A stretch of DNA of 64,000 nt from Fragilariopsis cylindrus CCMP1102 (Eukaryota > Bacillariophyta > Bacillariophyceae > Bacillariales > Bacillariaceae): NCBI GenBank assembly GCA_900095095.1, contig FMBT01000398.1, positions 1-64,000 on the forward strand, in the 5' to 3' direction. The first letter of the stretch is position 1, and each line of letters starts with the position of its first letter. The notes beneath the pieces were generated by a model. It saw only the letters and a program-made list of their open reading frames with translations. It was not told the DNA's origin and made no database searches. Position numbers and translations under genes: made by a program. Of the stretch, positions 1 to 10,900 are shown in pieces.

Positions 1-140
1 ATATAGTTTTCTGCAAAGAACAAACACATCATGCTGAACCGACCAAAATTTTTCATTATATTAAAAGAAAGTATGATGAAGAGATAATAGATTGTAGGAT
101 ATATTGCACCCACGCATCACCACCATCATCACCCCAAATG

Positions 141-164
141 GATCGAATCGAATCGAATCGAATT
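141..164. repeat. short GAATC pentanucleotide repeat
   Basis: Four tandem GAATC-type units lie 3' of the cold-shock-domain gene. Similar GAATC/GAATT runs occur near 13.36 kb and 47.62 kb. This is simple-sequence DNA with no visible function. Confidence 0.7.
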
Positions 165-237
165 AAGCTTATAAATCAGACAGAATGCAAAGCAGAAATA
201 CTATCACCGGCTGTCGTTGTCGTCGTCGTCGTCGGTA

Positions 238-771
238 CTAATTAATAACCTTCATCACATTAATTGCTTTCAATTTTCCTTTTTGATCCTTAAAATCATC
301 TTCGACTTCCGTGTCAAACGTCACAAAGTCTCCTTTTTTGAGACTACTCATGTTGTCTTCGTCGTCGTCTGCAGTATTATTATTAGTAGCATTATTAACT
401 ATCACAGCCGATGCCAAAAAGAAAATATTTTTACCACCCTGATCCGGGATGATAAAACCAAATCCACCATTCATTCCAGTAAATCTTTGCACTTCACCAG
501 AAATTCCAGTATGTGTTTCTTTAGGACGACGGAGGTCTCCTCCTGTTCCTCCTCCTTTTGCCATTGCCATTTTCAACAAAGAAGAAGAAGAAGAAGACTC
601 TTTCCTACTACTACTACTACTGCTTATTGACAACAACGTCAACGCCGATGACGCCGACATCAACGAACCATTATTATTATTATTACTATCAGGAGCGACA
701 ATAACAAATCCTTGTGCGGCAATCAAAAAAAAAGAGGCAGTGATAATAATCGTAGCGATAATTGATTTCAT
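238..771 (-). CDS. plastid-targeted cold-shock-domain RNA-binding protein
   Basis: The 177-residue product has three parts. Residues 1-21 form a hydrophobic signal peptide ending AAQG, followed by Phe22; a Phe just after the cleavage site is the hallmark of diatom bipartite plastid presequences. Residues 25-80 are a Ser/Asn-rich transit-like spacer. A cold-shock domain spans about 89-177, with an RNP1-like GGFGFI (102-107) and an RNP2-like IFFLASAV (116-123). The fold normally binds single-stranded RNA or DNA. An acidic Asn/Asp insertion at 126-140 lengthens the loop between strands, which is unusual in bacterial Csp proteins but common in eukaryotic CSDs. The predicted role is as an RNA chaperone in the plastid stroma. 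The gene is uninterrupted and divergent from the RRM gene at 1445. The CSD assignment is strong; the plastid destination is inferred from the presequence alone. Confidence 0.8.
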   Translation of the reverse strand: MKSIIATIIITASFFLIAAQGFVIVAPDSNNNNNGSLMSASSALTLLSISSSSSSRKESSSSSSLLKMAMAKGGGTGGDLRRPKETHTGISGEVQRFTGMNGGFGFIIPDQGGKNIFFLASAVIVNNATNNNTADDDEDNMSSLKKGDFVTFDTEVEDDFKDQKGKLKAINVMKVIN

Positions 772-1444
772 GATATACCGTATACTTTGATACTTCCTAT
801 AAGAGAAACGATGCTTGTACTGTACGTGCCTTTGTTATAAATGATATATGATGATGTGATGTGATGTGATTACTGTATGCGATGTAACATGTAACGTTTG
901 CTTCCCGCCCCCACAATACTGTGTCAGAAGTCAGAAACAATATAGCAAGATGTGATTTTTACGTGTATAAAAATTTGTAGGATAAGGTATAAAAAATCGA
1001 ACAAGCCCCCTTATTTTATGAACACGTAATAATAAAATATCGAAAACAAAAGAATTGAGTGATTTACCTGACACCCCAAATCGCGCATAGTGAGTGACTT
1101 GTAAGCATTGCACGCGCTACCGTAACGCGAATACTTGTCGTCTGGCCTTAACTACCACCTACACCACCATCGATATCGTCTTCGTCATTCGCTCGTGTGT
1201 TTGTGGTACGATAATAGCTCTTATCGTTACCAACCATAGGAAATAAATTATAAATGAATAATATCGAAATGTGAATGATATGATTGATAATCCCATGCAT
1301 CACGTCAAAAGCAAAAAAAAAAACATTATTTTTCATTTCATTCCCCATTGCCTTTACTTGTCGGATAGATCCTCTACAAGATAAATGAATATATATCCTG
1401 AATCGCATTAATCGCAACGAAACGAAGCGAAACGAAGGCCAGTA
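772..1444. promoter_or_regulatory. divergent intergenic region between CSD and RRM genes
   Basis: About 670 bp separate two divergent start codons, so both promoters should lie here. A GTACTGTAC word sits near 817 and a short ATGATGTGATGTGATG run near 850. No convincing TATA box or coding sequence was seen; the short open frames look random. Confidence 0.4.
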
Positions 1445-4400
1445 ATGTCAATGTTATTGTCATCAATAATGCCATCGACTACGGCGTCCGCCATCACAAT
1501 AGTAGCATCAACAGCACTGCGTAATAGTCGTCGTCGTTGTATTTTATCATCAACGATAGTATCATCCTTTTCTTCGACGACGTTATTGCCATCGCTATCA
1601 TCTTTCACACAACAACAACATTGTAGTCCGTCGTCGAGCTATTACGTCCGCCATTATTCGGATAATTATATATATAGTAATAATAATACTCCGACGAATC
1701 GAATACGACATCAACAGCAACAGCACCAGCAACAATTCGATGTTAGAAGATTTGCGTCAACAACAATAATTGTCGACGATGACAATAACAATGACGATAG
1801 CGATAATGACATGATAGTAGAAGAAGAAGATGAAAGTGTAATAACCTCGTCGGGTTCTACAAGAAAGAAACCAAAAAAAAATCGTAGACAGAAAAAACGA
1901 CAACAGGCATCACAACAACAACAACAACCGGAATCTTTATTATTATTTAATAATATAAAACTCCTACATTTTCGTAATAGTTTGGAAGGTGGTGGAGATG
2001 GAGATGGAAATGAAGTGAATGTACGTACCGAATTAGAACAAGAATTTGATGCATTAGCCATGAATCATGATTTATCGAAATTTAAATGGATCTCAATATT
2101 AGAAAAACAATTAGTATTGAAATTACGTCAACACTATGAAAATGATAATATAAGATAGCGTCAGCTGAAGCAGCGACAGCTCTAGCTACAGCAGCAGCTG
2201 ATGCGTCATCATCCTCCATCGAAATTATTCCAACCAAAAAGAAGAAGAAGAAAAAACAAGTACGAGCCGAGAAGGAACAAAAAAAGAATGATCTGATTCG
2301 TGATTTATGGAAAATTGCATTAAAAGCATCATTGTCTAACAAAAAAGGTAATAATGTAGTTCCTGATGAATTACGTGATCATTTTTTAGAAAGAATGATT
2401 GAAAGAAAAAAGGAAGAAAACGATGATTCAGAGTCATCATTGACATTGACATTAACTGAAGATACAGATACTATTGAAGCACATAATATTGAATTATTCA
2501 AACATGGACGTGATATTGCTGTGAAACATCCATTATTGTGGAGACGATATTCTTCGAAGGAACGTAAATTAAAAGTGAAAATATCCAAACAATTATTAAA
2601 AGAGAGAAGAAACAAGATTGATAACAACAAAAATGACACTATAACAAATAATTCAGATCCAAATTCCATTGATACCTATATACAAGGGATACGTGTACCG
2701 GCATTACAAAGATATCATTACGAACAAAAAACGTTGGAGGAACGTCATCAAGAAGCAATGGAATTTCATTCGAAATTAAAATCAAAATTACCGCATAATT
2801 TATATCTGAAAATTTTAACATTAGTCGATACTTATGTGAATTGTTTTAGTACCGGTAGTACTACTGAAAGTATTACTACTGAAAGTATTACTACTGATGA
2901 TGATGATGATGACACTACTGATAATAAGAAGAAACAGACGAAGAAGGAACAACAAAAACAATTTCGTGTATTGTTATCCAATTTACGTAAAATATTACCA
3001 CAGGGACGTATCCATTGGATTGGATATGATATTGCTCAATTTTTTTATGTCACACAACCAGATGATGTCGATCTAGTAGTAAATAATCGAAATCAATCTA
3101 CCGATCATCATATTACATCCTCCTGGGGATCAAAGTTAATATTAGATGATCCTATCTTAAAATATAGTGAGATTAATTATAATGATGTACGTGAATCCTA
3201 TATACAATCATTACTAAACATATCAAAATTATTTTTACAATTAGAACAAGAAAATGCGAGTGCGAATACCAATACTGCTGCTAAGTCTACTACTGATGGT
3301 GTCACTAGTAGTCGTACTAATGGTGGTGTTGTGGAGGAGGACACTATTGATATTGATTTGGACGTTGATTTTGATATACTCGATGAGGATCCATCCTCTG
3401 AAAAAAGTATTCTACAAACCTATGATAATGTCAAAGAATTAACCAGAATTGATGCATTGAAAAATATGTTATCAGCCACATCCACAACAACAACAACAAC
3501 AACAACATCAACACAACGTAGGCAACCCAGATGGTATATACCATTAGAAGCAATGGATGTAAATGACTATTGGAAAACAAAGCCCTCGTCATCGTCATCA
3601 TCGTCTACTACGACTACAACTGAAAATAACGTACTAGATCAATTGATTGAAAGTAAGCATCAATCACAACAACAATCTCAATTCATCAATCAAAATCAAA
3701 GTACTAATAATAATAATGATGTCTTTGATGATAATGATATATTTCCATTAGAACCACCAATTGATCGATTAGTTATTATAGATAGTTTACCCATTGATAT
3801 CACAAAAGAAAGATTACAGCAAGCATACGAAAGATGTGGTTTAATTGATTCAATACAAATATTTAATTTTAAACCAGAATTAGATCCTACTCGTGGTAAA
3901 ATAAAAACAGCTGATACTAATACAAAAAAGATACGTACTGCTTCCAATACCAGTCTCAAACAAAAATGGTCCAGACCAAGAACACCATTATATGCATTTA
4001 TATTATTTACAGATACTATTGGTGCCTCCAAAGCTATATCGGATCCATTACGTATATTTGGTATGGTCATTGATTCACATTTAATTCGATCACATCGTGC
4101 CTGTGATATGAAAACATTATATTTAGAAGATGTATCAGATGTATCAGTATCAAACGTAGTTAATAATACTATTGCACATACACCACCTAGTACTAATACT
4201 AATACTGTGCATACTGTGCTGCCGCCTACTACTGTGACATCGTCGTCTACTGATGATAATGATAATGACGATAGTTCTACTGTCCTTAGTGGTGGTGGTA
4301 ATGTGCATAATGGTAATGGTAATGGTAATGGTAATAATGATCTATCCACAATTGAATATGAATTAGGACAATTATTACATCCAATTAATTTATACGTCTG

Positions 4401-4701
4401 TTTAGATGATAGTGGACATAATAAAATACGAAACAATAAGAATGGTCGACCAAAAAAACGTCCACAACCACCAACCAGTTATAAAATCAAATTTCCGAAT
4501 TTTCAAGCAGCATATACATCGTATTGGAAATTAAAATTAGAACTACATTTGTTACAAGAAAAACAACAACAACAAGATATTGATAATAATCCTAATCATA
4601 ATTCTAATCATAATCATACGGTGACGCCTACAACACAATTACATTGGATGGAAACACCACGTGATGCTGAATTATATTGGACCAGAAAATTAAATTTCTA
4701 G
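1445..4701 (+). CDS. mitochondrial-type RRM RNA-binding protein (one frameshift)
   Basis: The reading frame starts at ATG 1445 and is open to a stop at 2156-2158; the next frame is open from 2149 to 4701. One missing base near 2150 (for example one A in the TATAAGATAG stretch) would give a single protein of about 1,085 residues. A 41-bp intron at 2114-2154 with GT-AG ends would also restore phase, but it is very short. The N-terminus is Ser/Thr/Arg-rich without acidic residues and includes RHYS and RRFAST, resembling a mitochondrial presequence. Near the C-terminus an RRM is visible: RNP2-like LVIIDSLP at about 3767 and RNP1-like LYAFILFTD at about 3989, with a Lys/Thr-rich loop between. The rest is Lys-rich helices and Asn/Ser/Thr low complexity. 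The likely role is organellar RNA or ribosome binding; no specific target is visible. A decayed copy of its 3' end lies at 6341-6775. Confidence 0.65.
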
Positions 4702-6340
4702 TAAGTTTTCTACGCAAGCTCTGCAGTGCAGTTTTTTCTACGCTCTGCAGTGCAGTTACTACAGGGCACAGTACAATACTGTAATGGCTTATAGGGCTAT
4801 AAAAAAAGCTCAAATTCCCATCCAAGTTCAGTAATGTTATGCTATGCGATGCTATACTATGCTATTATGCTAAAATGCTATTGGCAGTATTTATTATATA
4901 TTAACACTTCTACTATGAATTAATTTACGGTGATGCTTTCAGTATAATGATAGGTCCTTTTTTTTCTACTACTGTATCGTATTTTCGTATTTTCGTAATT
5001 TCGTATTTTGCTTTACTCTAATTTAGATGATCGTCGATCATATTATTAATTTAGATGAAAATTATCAATTTAGATTTCAATTATTTGGTGATACATTTTT
5101 TTTTCTTCTTCTTCTTACAAGATGAGACAGCCCGCCGATCGTCGTTTCCACTACGTCGTGCTGTCTGTCTTTCTTGTCGTATTACACACTGTGTGTTCTC
5201 CTAGCTTTGATCTAATTCAAACCAAACCATTCCGTTGTTGTCGGTAAATTGATCATATAATTTTTTTCGAATAATTAATTAAAAAAGATGTGAAACAAGC
5301 AACAGCGTTAACAACAGCCTATGTGTGACACCCTGACAGAAAACGTCAGCTCAAGATTTAGCCTCATGGGACTCAAAATTATTGCATGCGAAATGAAAAA
5401 TGAAGGAATCGCGCGCGCACTAACTAGTGTACAGTACTACTAGTAATGCAAAAATTTAGCTAAGATCTTGAAATCTTTTGCGGCGCGCCTCTTTTTACAC
5501 AAAAACAGCACGAGTTTCTTGTACTGTACGTATCTACCATTCTACCCTCTATCTAAGATAAGGTTTTCTTCTTACAAAGACTCGACTCACTCCTCTCGTA
5601 AGTTGTCTTGCGGGAGATACCAGCTATTAGTACAGTATGTCATGCGATGTCGTCAGGAATCTAGATGTGTGCATCTCGCCAAAAAAGAAAGCAATACTGT
5701 AATACAGTAATGTGATTATTTCCGCATAAAATCTCATCGCATACGGTACACGAAAAGGAGGTGAAGGAAAGAGTGAAGAATTTTAGCACGTTTTTTTTTC
5801 AATTGAGTGTTCATTTTATTTCCTCACTTTCGTCGAAAGTTTCGTCGAAAGAAATTGAATAACGACAAACACAACCACTACCAACCACAATAGTTACCTA
5901 CAAGTAGAAGTAGAAGTAATAGAATGAAGATGTCACCATGACATGAATGCATGGTACTTACGTACGTCAAAATCAGAACACACACACAAAACAGCTTTTT
6001 CATTAATAACTATCTAGTAGAGTATAATCTAATCTATTTGCTATTTGTTTATATCTGTTCTTCTCTTTCCATTCCAGTATAGTAGCAACGGCAGCGATTA
6101 TTATTGATACATGAAAATGAAAATGAAAATGAATAACAACAACAACAACAACAACAAACCAATATTATTAAATGACGATGATGCCAAATACTGTCTGTCT
6201 CCCACACGCATGCCAAATCTGGGAACTATCACTCATCGCGAAATCCCTAATTAAAGTAAACTCAATGTCTTTCTTTTCCGGGGCCGTTTGAGAGACGCAA
6301 CAAACAACAACAACAACATCAGGAATAACATCAGGAATAA
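4702..6340. other. intergenic region, no convincing gene
   Basis: AT-rich non-coding sequence. It holds the 3' flank of the RRM gene, including a near-duplicate CTCTGCAGTGCAGTT at about 4720 and 4743, TATGCTA-type short repeats at 4830-4880, a possible signal-peptide mini-ORF at 5122-5247, GTACAGTAC words near 5427 and 5520, and an AAC trinucleotide run near 6133. Open frames here lack codon structure or recognisable domains. Confidence 0.5.
5122..5247 (+). CDS. candidate 41-residue signal-peptide mini-ORF
   Basis: An ATG-started frame encodes 41 residues with a basic n-region (DRR), a strongly hydrophobic core (VVLSVFLVVL) and a polar C-region ending in CCR. This is the layout of a secretory signal peptide. 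The stop is immediately preceded by CG|GTAAAT, which could instead be a splice donor, making this exon 1 of a longer secreted protein. No downstream exon was identified. The local base composition is GC-richer than its flanks. Chance is a real alternative at this length. Confidence 0.25.
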   Translation: MRQPADRRFHYVVLSVFLVVLHTVCSPSFDLIQTKPFRCCR

Positions 6341-6775
6341 CAAGATTAAGAATGGTAGACCGAAAAAAACAACAACCTTTAAGTTATAAAATAGAGAAGA
6401 TACAATAAATATATCAACGGCAAACATCAACGTAAAAAACAAAAATCAAATTATAATTATAATAATACACATCCTACAACACAGTTACATTGGATGGTGT
6501 CAGAACCCCACGTGATGCTGAATTAATACTGGACAAGCGTTAGAATTTATACACATCGCAGTACACTACTGTAGAGCTAGTACTGGCTTAATACACACAC
6601 ACACACAAAAACGTCTGTCTTATTATCCAATCCAATACAAATACAATACATATAGGGATATACGCTAAATCTCATTCAAGTACAGATTTATTTTTTGAAC
6701 ACTTTTTCAATTAATCTATAGTGACGCTTCTTATTTTAAGCTTGATTTTTCTACTGTCGTATACTTCCATTTTGC
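6341..6775 (+). pseudogene. decayed copy of the RRM gene 3' end
   Basis: Sequence at 6344-6390 matches the RRM gene at about 4433-4485 (the NKNGRPKK stretch), and 6472-6550 matches 4625-4700, including the codons for LHWM and PRDAELYW. Indels and substitutions break the frame: two or three extra bases follow TTGGATGG, and the terminal Tyr codon is lost. Resemblance continues past the old stop into 6640-6775, which matches the 3' flank at about 4800-4990. The copied block therefore included non-coding flank, so it arose from DNA duplication and not from retroposition of a spliced message. It is non-functional as a protein. Confidence 0.7.
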
Positions 6776-7921
6776 AATAAGTTGGTAAGCACATACAGTA
6801 GTGACAACGACCCAAAACCGACAAAACAAACCATATACTGTACAATAATTTCTTCGTGTAGATATAAATCTAATCCAGTCATCGTTCGTTCATTAATTTG
6901 CTTATTTGCATGTTTGCATGCTTGCTGCCTCCAGACTGATTGTATAGTAGAACCACCAATCGTTATTACGGTAAGTCCCAAAAAGGAATAGTCGTTTTGG
7001 TAATAATAGCTAATGATGATGAAGAGGAATAATAGCTGTGGTTACCGTATATATTGCTACAAGTAGTGTGCTTATTTACTTTTCCATAGTGTACTGTACT
7101 ACCGGTACTTTCATAAGAATGATCTATCTAAAAAATAGAGTCTATCGTACTTCTTCATTCTTCATCTTCTCGACATTTTAGTTATTGTAAACATGTATTA
7201 AAATGATTCAGTCAGTCTAGGAGTCAATTCATATAGTACGATGAGGAACAAAGCACACGACGACACGTCTCGTTCTTCTTGTAAGTTGAGATCACCCTTC
7301 GTGGATTGATCAAAATAAAAGAGAACAAAAAAAAACAATTAACATGATCGAGGTTCTCCCTGAAAGAACGTTATTTGAGTCCGATACAATGCTAATCGTA
7401 AAAAATGAAGTACAGTAAGTACCGTGTATTTGAGTCATGTAGAGTCATGTAGAGTCATTGAACGAGAAGCGATGATTTTTTTATTGTTATATGTAAGTAT
7501 AGAATTTTGGTTGACGAAAGTCGCGATGATTTTTTATTGTTAAATGTAATTGTATGAGAACGCAAAGAATTTTGGTTGTCAAAAATGACTTAAACGCGAT
7601 GAATTCTTTTATTGTTAAATATAAGTGTCCGTCTCGCTTTTACTGAATCCTAATTGAACCTGCAAAACACGTGTCGGTCAAAAATAGAACGCTACGTATT
7701 GGATTTTTGTCGACGAAAATGACTTAAAGAACGCTGGTTTATACGAATAGATGATTCATTCGCAATTTGCCATCAACGTCAACTTAGAAGAAATTAAAAA
7801 CAAAATCTTCTCCCAACTAAGATTTGAAAAGCGGCACTGTACATCACGCACATTTAATTATTCTCTTAATTATATAATTACAGTTATTCTCAAGATATAA
7901 ATTACTACAAGAACAGGAGCA
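6776..7921. other. intergenic region upstream of the repeat-protein gene
   Basis: No gene seen. Between 7460 and 7720 there are three diverged direct repeats of a block containing GCGATGATTTTTTTATTGTT, a run of TAAATGTAA or similar, and AATTTTGGTTG, spaced roughly 70-90 bp apart. Shorter TCATGTAGAG repeats lie at 7434-7456. These may belong to the promoter of the gene starting at 7922, but their function is unknown. Confidence 0.45.
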
Positions 7922-10900
7922 ATGGCATCAATCACAGATTTCATCCCATTCTTTCCAAGATGTCAAGAAGCAGAAGCAGAAGATAAAGACGACGACGATG
8001 ACTATGATGACGGCAGTGACGATGATGATATTGAGATTATCGGTAGTGGAAAGAATCAAGATCGTCGTCAACGTCATCGTCGTCGACATCATCATGGTAC
8101 GACACTTATGACGATGCTGGTTGTTGGAACATTGGCAACTTTCATAACTATCTTCCTCTGTAACTTACACAATGACACCAATACCATTACCAACGGAACC
8201 AGTCACGGTAAAGTAACTCAAGCGTTTGGGGGAGTTGGACGACGTGAGCTAGCCCCAATAAAAGGTAGAAAAAGCGAAAAAGCTAGACCATCGCCAAAGC
8301 CATCTCCTACAGCAGAAGCAACCAACCCACCCACACAACCTATACCAGCAACTCCCCGTGGTGGTGGTGGTGGTGGATATGATGGTGGAAAAGGTGGAAA
8401 GTCTACCCGAAGAAGTAAAAGTAGCAAAGGTAAAGAGTCTAACGGAAAAGGAAAAGGAAAGGGATCAGAGAGTAACGGAAGTGGAAAATCATCCAAACCT
8501 ACTGAAAGTCCTCCTCATGGTGGTGGTGATGAAGGTGGTGGTGGTGGATATGATGGCGGAAAAGATGACAAGTCTGTCCGAAAATATATAAGTAGCAATG
8601 TTAAAGAACCTAACGGAAAAGGAAAAGGAAAGGGATCAAAAAGTAACAAGAGTGGAAAATCATCCAAACCTACTGAAAGTCCTCATACCCCAGCAGCTCC
8701 TCGTGGTGGTGGTGGTGGTGGATATGATGGCGGAAAAAGTAAGAAGTCTGTCCGAAAAAGTAGAAGTAGCAAAGGTAAAAACTCTAACGGAAAAGGAAAA
8801 GGAAAGGGATCAAAGAGTAACAAAAGTAGAAAAAAACGAAAGGGATCAAAGAATAACAAACATGAAAATAGCAAAGGTAAAAACTCTAACGGAAAAGGAA
8901 AAGGAAAGGGATCAAAGAGTAACAAAAGTAGAAAAAAACGAAAGGGATCAAGGAATAACAAACATGGAAAATCATCCAAACCTACTGAAAGTCCTCGTAC
9001 ATCAAGTCCATCTCAATTTATATTGCCTGCAACATCTGAAACTCCTACTAAATTTTCATCATCTACACTATCAACGATCACACCAAGTGAACAACCAACA
9101 ATTAAACCACGTTTGAAACGAAAGGGATCAAAGAAAAACAAAAATGAAAAATCATCCAAACCTACTGAAAGTCCTAGTACATCAAGTCCATCTCAATTTA
9201 TACTGCCTGCAACATCTGGAATTCCTACTGCATTTACATCATCTACACCAACAACGATTACACCAAGTGAACAACCAACAATTAAACCACGTTTGAAACG
9301 AAAGGAATCAAAGAATAACAAAAGAGGAAAATCATCCAAATCTAATGATAGTCCTAGTACATCAAGTCCATCTCAATTTATAATGCCTGCAACATCTGGA
9401 GCTCCTACTGCATTTACATCATCTACACCAACAACGATTACACCAAGTCCACCAAGTTCTATTAAAAGTCACTTACCTAGTTTTGTTCCCAGTGGTGCAC
9501 CAAATAATGTCCTTAGTTTAGAACCCAGCTTTATGCCGAGTGCGAATACTACTGGTAATGTTCGTGGTTTGTCTAGCTCTGTTCCTAGTGGTCGTCCAAG
9601 TAGTGCTCTTAGTTTTGAACCCAGTGCCGTCTCCAGCACTGTTCCAAGCGCTATTCCAAGTCGTGATCCATTTGGTGATTCAAGTGATTCTCCTAGTGCG
9701 ATTTGAGTGTCGATCTGAGTGGCGCACCAAGTGCTTTGTCTAGCTCTGTTCCTAGTGGTCTTCCAAGTGGTAAAGATTTTAGTTTTGAACCGAGTTCTAT
9801 CTCCAGCGCTGTTCCAAGCGCTATTCCAAGTCGTGATCCATCTGATGATCCAAGTGATTCTCCTAGTGTCGATCTAAGTGTCGATCTGAGTGGCGCACCA
9901 AGTGCTTTGTCTAGCTCTGTTCCTAGTGGTCTTCCAAGTAGTACTTTTAGTTTTGAACCCAGTGCCGTCTCCAGCACTGTTCCAAGCGCTATTCCAAGTC
10001 CTGGTGATTCAAGTGATTCTCCTAGTGACGATTTGAGTGTCGATCTGAGTGGCGCACCAAGTGCTTTGTTTAGCTCTGTTCCTAGTGATCTTCCAAGTGG
10101 TAAAGATTTTAGTTTTGAACCCAGTGCCGTCTCCAGCATTGTTCCAAGCGCTATTCCAAGTCGTGATCCATCTGATGATCCAAGTGATTCTCCTAGCTCT
10201 GTTCCTAGTGACGAGCTGAGTGGCGCACCAAGTGCTTTGTCTAGCTCTGTTCCTAGTGGTCGTCCAAGTAGTGCTTTTAGTTTTGAACCCAGTGCCGTCT
10301 CCAGCATTGTTCCAAGCGCTATTCCAAGTCGTGATCCATCTGGTGATTCAAATGATTCTCCTACCTCTGTTCCTAGTGACGATCTGAGTGGCGCACCAAG
10401 TGCTTTGTCTAGCTCTGTTCCTAGTGGTCTTCCAAGTGGTAAAGATTTTAGTTTGAACCCAGCGCTGTCTCCAGCGCTGTTCCAAGTGCTATTCCAAGTC
10501 CTGATTCAGCTGGTACAACGGGAGCAGTTTGTACTGCTGCTTGTGTTTCAGTGTTATCTGGAAATTTCCCAGTGCTATCTGAATGCTTTGAAGATTGCTT
10601 AGTAGGCATTCTTATCCTTCCCGTCACCATCGACACCTGTGAAGCTGCATGTGCTACTGATAAAGCTATTTGTATTGGTTTGTGTGATCTAAGAGATTCC
10701 CCTAGCTCTGTTCCTAGTGTTGATCTGAGTGGCGCACCAAGTGCTTTGTCTAGCTCTGTTCCTAGTGGTCATCCAAGTGGTGCTCCTAGTTCTGATCCGA
10801 GTGCAGTCTCCAGTACCGTTCCAAGTGCTACTCCAAGTCGCGATCCAACCACCTGTACATGTCCGGATAGTTTTCAAAATCTTGTTTTTACATACACCGG

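Noticed and set aside
2114-2154. 41-bp GT-AG intron in the RRM gene
   Set aside because: It would restore phase, but it is shorter than expected for diatom introns; a one-base loss is simpler and fits the pattern elsewhere in the window.
9693-10307. 204-codon minus-strand frame of Leu-Gly repeats opposite the Pro-Ser-Gly repeats
   Set aside because: It is a mirror of the repeat codons; the plus strand carries the coherent gene with a membrane anchor and cysteine modules.
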